This document shows, piece by piece, positions 1 to 5,995 of a stretch of 7,551 nt of DNA. The stretch is from Pseudomonadota bacterium (GTDB lineage Bacteria; Pseudomonadota; Alphaproteobacteria; Sphingomonadales; Sphingomonadaceae), in assembly GCA_023457895.1 (NCBI GenBank), contig JAEXAY010000043.1, forward strand, positions 1-7,551. The letters are read 5' to 3'. The notes under the pieces are model-generated. The model did no database searches and was not told the DNA's origin. It was given only the letters and a program-made list of their open reading frames with translations. The position numbers and the translations under genes were made by a program. Each line of letters begins with the position of its first letter. The first letter of the stretch is position 1.

Positions 1-386
1 CATAGTAATAAGGTGTTTTATTTTTTAATAAATCAGCAGGAAGGATACCGGCTCAAAAAATAAATTCTCAAGAGGCTTTGAAGTATTGCGCTATCAAACA
101 ACTCCCTGCAAACAAAGATACGTAAAATCTATGGAATAACCGAGAAAAACGGGATAAATGACGCTAAATAACTTAATATCAATGTTGTTACGGTGTCAAA
201 CGATGCCAAGCCGAAAAAACGAAAAACGCAAAGAAAAGCGGATTTAAAAAAGAGAACGGTTTGCTAATCATTACCCGATAAAAAGTGAGATTTAACATAT
301 GCCGGATGCTATTTCACCGTTTGTCACCGATTTGCGTATCAAGGTCTAACTCGTTGATATTTAACTTTGCGAACAAAAAAACGAGT
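1..386. other. Non-coding left flank of the integrase
   Basis: I see no convincing gene here. The stretch is A-rich, with several related A-tract words: CGAGAAAAACG near 141, CCGAAAAAACG at 211, CGAAAAACG at 220 and AAAGAAAAGCGG near 230. Tyrosine integrases of this class usually sit next to one attachment end, and their arm-type binding sites lie in such non-coding DNA, so part of this stretch may be the element's left end. That is inference: no tRNA gene or duplicated core site is visible in the window. An ATG at 285 opens the integrase frame but is not the likely start, because family similarity begins at 387. Confidence 0.5.
362..369 (+). promoter_or_regulatory. Possible -7 promoter box of the integrase
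   Basis: TAACTTTG matches the Bacteroidota -7 consensus TAnnTTTG and ends 17 bases before the ATG at 387. There is no good TTTG -33 box at the usual spacing of about 19 bases, so the match is weak and the leader would be very short. Confidence 0.3.
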
Positions 387-1596
387 ATGGCAAGAAGTAC
401 ATTCAAGGTGCTGTTCTACGTGAACGGCAGCAAGGAGAAAGACGGTATTGTCCCCATCATGGGACGAGTGACAATCAACGGGACTGTAGCGCAGTTCAGT
501 TGTAAACAGACCATCCCGAAAACCCTTTGGGATGCGAAAGGCAACCGAGCCAAAGGCAAGAGCATTGAGGCACGGGACATCAACCACACTTTGGATAACA
601 TCAAGGCGCAAATCATCAAGCACTACCAGCGCATATTAGACTGAGAAGCATACGTTACGGCTGAAATGGTGCGCAATGCCTATCAAGGGATAGGAAGTGA
701 GTATGAGACACTGGTAAAGGCTTTCGACAAGGATTGCGCCAATTTTCTGAAACGTGTCAGCAAAGACCGCATACAAGGTCAAGGTAAGGGCAAGAAATTA
801 TGTCGCAGCCTTTATCAAGTCGTTCTGCAAACGGACGGATATGTCCATGTTGGAACTTACACCCGATTTTATCAAGGAGTTTGCGGCTTATCTTACCGCC
901 GAACGGGGACTGAAAAACGCTACCATTTGGCTGAAAGGTGTCGTGATGCGTGCGCATTATAACGGACTGATACCGAGAAACCCGTTTACGCAATTCTACA
1001 TCAGCCCGAATGTAAAGGAGCGTGAGTTTCTGACAGAGGATGAAATCAAAAGAATCATGGCGTATGAGTTTGACAATCCCACCCTTGCATTGGTGCGAGA
1101 CCTACTCATATTCGCCTGTTTTACCTCCTTGTCTTTCGTGAATATGAAAGAGCTTACGACGGACGAAATAGTGGAAGTGAATGGTGAGAAATGGATTATC
1201 GCCAAACGCCACAAGACGAATGTTCCTTTCCAAGTGAAGCTGCTTGATATTCCCTTGCAGATAATCAAACGGTACAGACACCTGTCGGAAGATAAGTTGG
1301 TTTTTGGAAAAATCAACTATTGGACGATGTGCAAGCAGCTAAAAAAGGTGATAACGGAATGCGGAATAGAAAAGCGAATCTCTTATCATTGTGCACGTCA
1401 TACCTTTGGAACGTTGGCTCTTAGTAAGGGGATGCCCATTGAAAGCGTGAGCCGTGTTTTGGGGCATACGAACATTCTCACAACTCAAATCTATGCGAAG
1501 ATAACCACGCAGAAACTTGACAATGACCTCACGATATTCGGAAACAAGCTGAACGCATCATTCGGAAGTGTACCCCATAACCAAGCGAAGCCATGA
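387..1596 (+). pseudogene. Tyrosine recombinase/integrase, broken by a nonsense codon and a frameshift
   Basis: This is the remains of a Bacteroides-type tyrosine integrase that would integrate and excise the element. The start at 387 (MARSTFKVLFYVNG) is chosen because this is the usual N-terminus of the family. The arm-binding domain reads to an in-frame TGA at 642-644 and continues in the same frame (EAYVTAEMVRNAYQG). It shifts frame at about 760-775 and then runs open to 1596. The catalytic domain is complete: a lysine in the KRHKTN beta-hairpin, HCAR at 1387-1398, the LGH histidine at 1465-1467 and the nucleophilic tyrosine at 1492-1494. The usual first catalytic arginine region reads CFTSLSFVNMKEL, with no arginine, as in several Bacteroides conjugative-transposon integrases. 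TIWLKGVVMRAHYNG also looks about five residues short of relatives. The fragment from 754 could be translated as a catalytic domain without arm-binding or complete core-binding domains, but is unlikely to work alone. The stop overlaps the next gene (ATGA). Confidence 0.9.
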
Positions 1597-1975
1597 AACG
1601 AAACATTATCTCAACGGACAATAACGGCAACATTGTCATGCTGAACGATATAGGCACAACCGCCATGACCGAGTGGGAAATCTGCGAATTATTCGGAGTA
1701 ACCACCCCGACTTTCCGTGCAGGAGTAAAGGCACTTTGCAAGAGCGGAGTTTTAAGGGAATGCGAATAAAGCGCACTATACGCATATCGTGCAAATGCAA
1801 CATGGAGGTTTACAACCTTGAAACGATAATCGCCCTTGCTTTCCGTATCGGTACATTCGGAGCGGAGAGGGTGCGCAATACCGTTCTTGAAAGACTGTAC
1901 TTGCGAAAAGAAAAACAAACCATCTTCTTTTCGCTGAATGGTACAGATACAGCCAAGACCGAATATCTTTCGTAG
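1593..1975 (+). pseudogene. Small HTH protein of mobilizable elements, frameshifted
   Basis: Its ATG overlaps the integrase stop, implying translational coupling. The first frame gives 58 residues ending at TAA 1767-1769, with a helix-turn-helix-like segment (MTEWEICELFGVTTPTFRAG, residues 25-44). The expected continuation, KRTIRISCKCNMEVYNLETI then ALAFRIGTFGAERVRNTVLE, is in another frame from about 1767 to the TAG at 1973-1975. One missing base in GAATGCGA^ATAAAGCGC at about 1765 explains the break (expected E-C-E/D-I-K-R). Small HTH proteins of this kind commonly lie between integrase and replication/mobilization genes in Bacteroides elements and are presumed regulators. The exact role is not known to me. 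Confidence 0.75.
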
Positions 1976-2045
1976 AGTTTGAACACAGTACTGGCGTAAT
2001 GAGGTCAGCAAGTCAGTAAGTATGTACGACAGGCATTCTTGTTTT

Positions 2046-2088
2046 CTCCTGAAAAGCGTAATCCGACATTCGTTTTTCGGGAGTTTTT
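2046..2088 (+). terminator. Rho-independent terminator-like hairpin
   Basis: CTCCTGAAAAGCG (2046-2058) can pair with CGTTTTTCGGGAG (2071-2083) over 13 positions with two G-T wobbles. The loop is 12 bases and TTTTT follows at 2084-2088. The T-run only follows on the + strand, so it would end transcripts coming from the integrase/HTH side. The stem is moderately GC-rich at its base. Confidence 0.6.
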
Positions 2089-2126
2089 CATTTGCACAAT
2101 CCATTTTTACCTCAATTCATTGAAAG

Positions 2127-2384
2127 TTGTTGGCAACCTATTCCAAAATTGGTTGCTTCTTCGATAATGACACGGCAGGACAGACAGTTTGTGAGCACCT
2201 GCAAGCAAAGTTCGGTGAATGTCTGCTTGACAAGTCGCTGTACTATCGTGAGTATAAGGACTTGAATGACTATTTGTGCGGCAAACCTTTGTCTCAATCG
2301 GTAGAACCCATAAAGCAGGAACGGCAAGTTCAATCCGCAAGACGGATGATGCAGCCACCGAAAAAACGAGGGCTGAAGATGTAG
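2127..2384 (+). pseudogene. C-terminal remnant of a TOPRIM-type DNA primase
   Basis: The frame reads LLATYSKIGCFFDNDTAGQT, then REYKDLNDYLCGKPLSQSVE. This matches the TOPRIM D-x-D segment (DND at 2163-2171) and C-terminal tail of the CHC2/TOPRIM primases that accompany MobV relaxases in Bacteroides elements. Such primases are normally several times this length. The zinc-finger and N-terminal TOPRIM parts are absent, and an in-frame TGA lies just upstream at 2118-2120. The TTG at 2127 is only the first possible start, so this is a 5'-truncated pseudogene. Just upstream, CTC AAT TCA TTG in another frame could be a scrap (LNSL) of the missing part. It points to a deletion junction near 2110-2127. 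The primase would have supported replication of the transferred strand. Confidence 0.75.
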
Positions 2385-2410
2385 GGCGGGTGAACGCTTG
2401 TAGCCACACG

Positions 2411-2433
2411 GATATTTGCCAACGGAAAATATC
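2411..2433. repeat. Inverted repeat (7-bp stem) upstream of the relaxase
   Basis: GATATTT at 2411-2417 and AAATATC at 2427-2433 are perfect inverted repeats around a 9-base loop. This is the first of a series of hairpins in the primase-relaxase gap. Confidence 0.6.
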
Positions 2434-2440
2434 GTAGCTT

Positions 2441-2492
2441 ATTAGGAAATTTTCCGAGTCGCAATACTCCGTATCGCTGAAAATTTCCCAAT
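2441..2492. repeat. Nested inverted repeat: 10-bp perfect outer arms with an inner hairpin
   Basis: GGAAATTTTC (2445-2454) and GAAAATTTCC (2479-2488) are perfect inverted arms, extendable to 2441-2492 with one mismatch. Inside them GCAATAC (2461-2467) and GTATCGC (2471-2477) pair with one mismatch around a 3-base loop. This cruciform-like structure next to a relaxase fits relaxosome or origin function, which is inference. Confidence 0.7.
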
Positions 2493-2560
2493 AGGGCAAG
2501 GGGCAAGCCCTTCTGCACACCCCATCGGGGACGCCTCTTTGCCGCTCCCGAAGATAGTCG
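2491..2560 (+). other. Putative oriT / nick region
   Basis: This GC-rich stretch has AAGGG-gcaag-CCCTT (2498-2512), an overlapping alternative arm AGGGC (2493-2497) that can pair with GCCCT (2507-2511), and CCCC-ATC-GGGG (2520-2530). The sequence between them reads TTCTGCACAC. It lies about 70-100 bases upstream of the relaxase ATG, where transfer origins of MobV elements are usually found. The nick position cannot be fixed from sequence alone. Since the cognate relaxase is broken, any transfer would need a relaxase supplied by another element. Confidence 0.5.
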
Positions 2561-2600
2561 AATTTATTGTTTCACAAGCCAAAAAAGAAAGGAAAAATAT

Positions 2601-3905
2601 ATGGGATTTGTAGTATTACACATGGAAAAGACACACGGTTCCGACAGCGGAACAACCGCCCACATCGAGCGTTTCATCATCCCGAAGAACGCCGATCCGA
2701 CACGAACACACCTAAACCGAAAACTCGTTGCGTACCCCGACGGCATTAAAGACCGTTCGGCTGTTAGTTATTCAGAAAAGATTGGAAGAAGCGGGACTGA
2801 CACGTAAAATCGGCAACAACCAAGTACAGGCAATCTGCATCAACGTATCGGGAACACACGAGGACATGGAACGCATCGAAAGGGAGGGCGTTGGACGAGT
2901 GGTGTGCCGAATATGAAATACTTTGCCGACACGTTCGGAAAGGAGAACATCGTAGCGGCGCACCTGCATCGGGACGAGGAAACACCGCACATACACGCCA
3001 CGCTCGTCCCCATCGTCAAGGGGGAACACAAGCGCAGGAAAAGGGAGGAACAAACGAAGAAGCGATACCGCAAGAAGCCGACCGACACCGTAAGGTTGTG
3101 TGCCGATGATATCATGACACGCTTGAAATTGAAGTCCTACCAAGACACCTATGCTATTGCGATGGCGAAGTACGGATTGCAGCGTGGCATAGACGGCTCG
3201 AAGGCATGGCACAAGTCCACGCAGCAGTATTACGACGAAACAACGAAACTCGCTGACAGCCTCAAAGTGGAAGTGGTGGATTTGCAGGAGCAGAAAGAAG
3301 CAGCACAGCAGGAACTTCGCCAAGCCAAGAAAGAGGTGCAGACTGAGAAACTGAGAGGAGCAGCCACTACCGCAGCGACCAACATTGCAGAAAGTGTCGG
3401 TTCTCTTTTCGGTAGTAACAAGGTCAAGACGTTGGAGAGGGAGAACAGGGATTTACATGAGCGTGTATCTGAACTTGAAGAAGAAGTCCGACAAAGGGAA
3501 CAGCAACAGGCGAAGCACATGCAGGAGATAACGTATACTTACGAGCAGCGACACCGCAAACTGTCCGAGTTTACGGACTTTGTCAAGCGTTATTTTCCGT
3601 ATGTGGAAAACCTGATACCGACAATAAATTTCCTACGTGACCGCTTGGGTTTCGATGACGGTATTATCCGAAGGTTATGCACATTCAAGGATATTACTAT
3701 AAAAGGCAAACTCTACTCTTCGGAGTTCAACCAAAGTTTTGATACCAAGCATTCCGTCTGCTCCATCAAGGAGGACGAAAACGGGAAGTTCGATTTTAAG
3801 ATTGACGGGGTATCACACGTAAACAGGTTCAGAAGGAAGATGAACGAGTTTAGAGAAGCTATCGGAATACCGAAACCAAGACAAAATAAAGGTATGCAAT
3901 TGTAA
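2601..3905 (+). pseudogene. MobV-family (Mob/Pre) relaxase, broken by three small indels
   Basis: The relaxase would nick oriT and lead conjugal transfer through another element's apparatus. The ATG at 2601 follows GAAAGGA and opens MGFVVLHMEKTHGSDSG, with motif I HIER at 2661-2672. The frame fails at 2763-2770, where GTTA is tandemly duplicated; removing one copy restores DRSAVIQKRLEEAGL. Reading continues in a second frame (RKIGNNQVQAI, GTHEDMERIEREG). It changes again near 2889 (LDEWCAE in a third frame) and near 2909, returning to the original frame. From there 333 residues are open from a GTG at 2904, including the metal-binding HLHRDEETPHIH (2961-2996). A long Q/E/K-rich coiled coil lies at about residues 105-235, then a C-terminal domain ending at TAA 3905. 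Net indel length is zero (+4, -2, -2 is the simplest model). The fragments carry motif I and the histidine cluster separately, so activity is unlikely. Confidence 0.9.
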
Positions 3906-3948
3906 ATCAAAATAAAGTCCGTGATAGTAGAATGACATATAACGGATT

Positions 3949-3961
3949 TTTTGTACTTTTG
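3949..3961 (+). promoter_or_regulatory. Bacteroidota-type promoter of the cargo operon
   Basis: TTTTGTACTTTTG contains TACTTTTG (3954-3961), a perfect TAnnTTTG -7 box. It lies between the relaxase stop and the first cargo gene, 56 bases before the ATG at 4018. No clear -33 TTTG is visible. The leader holds a self-complementary TTTTTTATAAAAAA at 3984-3997. Confidence 0.55.
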
Positions 3962-4017
3962 CAGTCGGATTGAGACAACTTGATTTTTTATAAAAAACTC
4001 TTAGCAAAAGATATGTT

Positions 4018-4587
4018 ATGAATAAACGGTTTCTCTTATTAACGATTCTAATATTGATGACCATTAATTTGAACATCTATGCGTAACAAGACTTACAGAA
4101 ACTTATAAATGAATTCAAATCATCTATAGAGTTACCCGAATACTACAAGGGAAAACAACTAATGAGTAGAACTCCATATGAAGTGCGAAATATGCATATT
4201 GAAAATGGTATTTTAATTTTTTAATATACATCTGGAAATCAGTCGTATAAAAGTTATTATTCTGTTGAAGTAAATTAGAGAAAGGTGAAAATAGAAAAAG
4301 GAACGGGGTATAATTACAACACTTGGTTTGCAAGCCTAGGAAATATTGTTGTTCGTAAAACAGGTAATGAGTCAGAAAATATATTAGTGGACTGGTTTAC
4401 TTTTGCCTGCAAATCAGAGAGCATGAGAGCGCGCGTATATAATGAATTGGTATCTATGCAAGCTCCTTTTAAGCCTCAAGCAAAGACGATTTCAGAGCAA
4501 AAGAAATCATCAAACACCCCATTAAAGAAAGACTCGCAAACTCGTTCAGTTCCCAAAAAATCAAAATTTGGAAAATATGTACAATAA
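4018..4587 (+). pseudogene. Secreted protein of unknown function with three in-frame stops
   Basis: One frame of 190 codons starts with a classic signal peptide, MNKRFLLLTILILMTINLNI then YA. It is interrupted by TAA at 4084-4086 (right after the signal peptide), TAA at 4222-4224 and TAG at 4276-4278, and ends at TAA 4585-4587. Reading through gives a coherent protein: QDLQKLINEFKSSIELPEYY, GNQSYKSYYSVEVN, YNYNTWFASLGNIVVRKTGN and a lysine-rich tail. All interruptions are in one frame, so they look like point mutations of one gene. Codon reassignment is unlikely because both TAA and TAG would have to be reassigned, and the two intact neighbours contain neither in frame. The part from a GTG at 4285 (100 residues) could still be translated, without signal peptide. 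Its end overlaps the lipoprotein start by 11 bases, so this was one operon. I do not recognise the family. Confidence 0.65.
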
Positions 4588-5872
4588 AATTCTCTATACA
4601 CTTTTGATGGTATTGCTGATTGGTTGTTCGTCATGCAACAATGGCAATACTGCGTCAAAATGTTCCAAGTCTATTATTGGATTTGCAACTGACACATTGT
4701 CAATTGATCATATATCAAATAAAAATATCTCCATATCTGTACAAAATGAAAATGTTATGTTATTTAATGGGGGTAAAGAGAATTCTATTTCTTTATCGTT
4801 GCTTGATATTATAAGAAAATGTAAAGATAAGAATGAAACTGCTCTACGAGCTTTAAAGAATAATAATGTGCTGCAAATTAAAGTCGTTGTTGAAAACGAA
4901 ATAGATACAGCCTACAATTATAATATTTCACCATACTACGAGGAAGATGCTATATTTTCAATTTTAGGGCAATGTGCTCCATTACTGTCTAAATTTTCCA
5001 ACCCTACGCAAACTGTTGATATTAAAAAGTGGCTATTTAGAAAGAAAGAATATTTGGATGATGTAAACATACATTTGTTACGTGGGTTAGTTAATCAATT
5101 GTCCAAAACTAATACGATAGAATATGTAACAAATTCAACTATCCCAGTCATTCATGGTTTCTCTGGTTTGAAGTACAAAGTCAATTCTTCTATTGTGGCA
5201 GATTATTATGTGTTGTACGCTTGTTCTTCCGCAAAAGAAATTGAAGAATTTGTAGAAGATATCATATCTAATGATTTTGACTTGTGCTCAAAAGTTCTTG
5301 GAGGTGGTATGGATTGTTATCGGAAATCTAATAGTAATGGATATAAATGTATATGTTTGGTGGCCATAAACAATGATTGGAGGTACAAAATACAACCGTT
5401 GGGTCTTGTAGCAATAGATAATTTGGCTCCTAATGAAGGTGAGAATATTAATGATAAAAGTATAATCTCTTTTGGAAACGAAATACGAATAAAAATACCA
5501 CCCAAAAAGCCTCTTATATACGGACAATGTAATGTTTATGTTGCGGATTGGGATGGCAATGGACTTGAATGCAATGTAAGTTTACATATATCATATAACG
5601 GTGATGTCCAAAAGGTTATTGTATCCAGAGAAGGGATACTTGCAAAATGGCTGTCAACTAAACAATTTATATTTGACTTAACAAAAGAAAAAAATCCATT
5701 ACAAGCTACGGTGAACATGCACTTAGAAGATGGCGATAATTTTATCCCTGTGACAATTGTAGATAATCATGGAAATGAAAAGAAAGAAAAGTTAAAGATA
5801 CGAGCTCGTTTTGTACGAACAGATACACACGATATTAACATAGATAATAACATTACAATTGATAATTATTGA
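4577..5872 (+). CDS. Predicted lipoprotein of unknown function
   Basis: This is an intact 431-residue frame. I choose ATG 4577 over the upstream TTG 4568 because it puts a compact lipoprotein signal at the N-terminus: MYNKILYTLLMVLLIGC, lipobox L-I-G-C with the lipidated cysteine at residue 17. The residues after it (SSCNNGN) lack the acidic surface-export signal of many Bacteroides surface lipoproteins, suggesting a periplasm-facing anchor (inference). Residues of about 30-270 are mixed alpha/beta with no motif I recognise. The last 130 or so are beta-rich, and a stretch ending VTIVDNHGNEKKEKLKIRA resembles the final strands of an Ig-like sandwich. No catalytic motif is seen. The start overlaps the upstream pseudogene by 11 bases (ATGTACAATAA), implying coupling. 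Base composition is AT-rich like the RT gene and unlike the mobilization core. Whether it works with the RT 123 bases downstream is unknown. Confidence 0.85.
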   Translation: MYNKILYTLLMVLLIGCSSCNNGNTASKCSKSIIGFATDTLSIDHISNKNISISVQNENVMLFNGGKENSISLSLLDIIRKCKDKNETALRALKNNNVLQIKVVVENEIDTAYNYNISPYYEEDAIFSILGQCAPLLSKFSNPTQTVDIKKWLFRKKEYLDDVNIHLLRGLVNQLSKTNTIEYVTNSTIPVIHGFSGLKYKVNSSIVADYYVLYACSSAKEIEEFVEDIISNDFDLCSKVLGGGMDCYRKSNSNGYKCICLVAINNDWRYKIQPLGLVAIDNLAPNEGENINDKSIISFGNEIRIKIPPKKPLIYGQCNVYVADWDGNGLECNVSLHISYNGDVQKVIVSREGILAKWLSTKQFIFDLTKEKNPLQATVNMHLEDGDNFIPVTIVDNHGNEKKEKLKIRARFVRTDTHDINIDNNITIDNY

Positions 5873-5875
5873 TGT

Positions 5876-5889
5876 GATATTTGAATATC
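5876..5889. repeat. Short palindrome after the lipoprotein stop
   Basis: GATATT-TG-AATATC begins three bases after the TGA of the lipoprotein gene. The 6-bp arms and 2-base centre suit a DNA-binding dimer site better than an RNA hairpin. No T-run follows, so it is not a terminator. Confidence 0.4.
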
Positions 5890-5907
5890 AAGACCTTAAG
5901 AGTTTAA

Positions 5908-5944
5908 ATAACGGCATTATTCTATGAAAAATATATGTCGTTAT
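5908..5944 (+). other. Hairpin in the gap upstream of the RT
   Basis: ATAACGGCAT (5908-5917) pairs with ATGTCGTTAT (5935-5944) over 10 bp with one G-U wobble, leaving a 17-base loop. It lies about 50 bases before the RT start. The gap of 123 bases is short compared with the RNA partners known upstream of retron or DRT reverse transcriptases. It could be a leader structure or part of an RNA extending into the lipoprotein 3' end. Confidence 0.4.
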
Positions 5945-5974
5945 CTTAATTTTATATTCAAAATATATTTGCTT

Positions 5975-5982
5975 TACTTTTA
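5975..5982 (+). promoter_or_regulatory. Near-consensus -7 box before the RT
   Basis: TACTTTTA differs from TAnnTTTG only at the last base and ends 13 bases before the RT ATG. No -33 box is evident. If real it would allow RT expression independent of the lipoprotein; otherwise the RT is read from the 3949 promoter. Confidence 0.25.
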
Positions 5983-5995
5983 AACTGCAATAATT

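Noticed and set aside
1529..2104. 191-codon open frame on the minus strand
   Set aside because: It lies antisense to the integrase end and HTH pseudogene, whose + strand translations match known families, and its own translation has no recognisable domain.
1979..2121. Open + frame (QYWRNEVSKSVSMYDRHSCF onward) between the HTH and primase remnants
   Set aside because: It has no plausible start near its beginning, crosses the terminator-like hairpin, and shows no domain; it may be a conserved non-coding stretch.
2107..2520. Minus-strand open frame across the primase tail and oriT region
   Set aside because: It is antisense to the TOPRIM remnant and runs through the inverted repeats; it is best explained as a shadow.
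2764..3323. Long minus-strand frames opposite the relaxase
   Set aside because: They mirror the coiled-coil and lysine/glutamate-rich relaxase coding sequence and are cysteine/leucine-rich shadows.
4018..4587. Stop-codon reassignment or recoding instead of decay
   Set aside because: Both TAA and TAG would need to be read through, while the neighbouring intact genes contain no in-frame stops and the mobility genes nearby are also broken by unrelated lesions.
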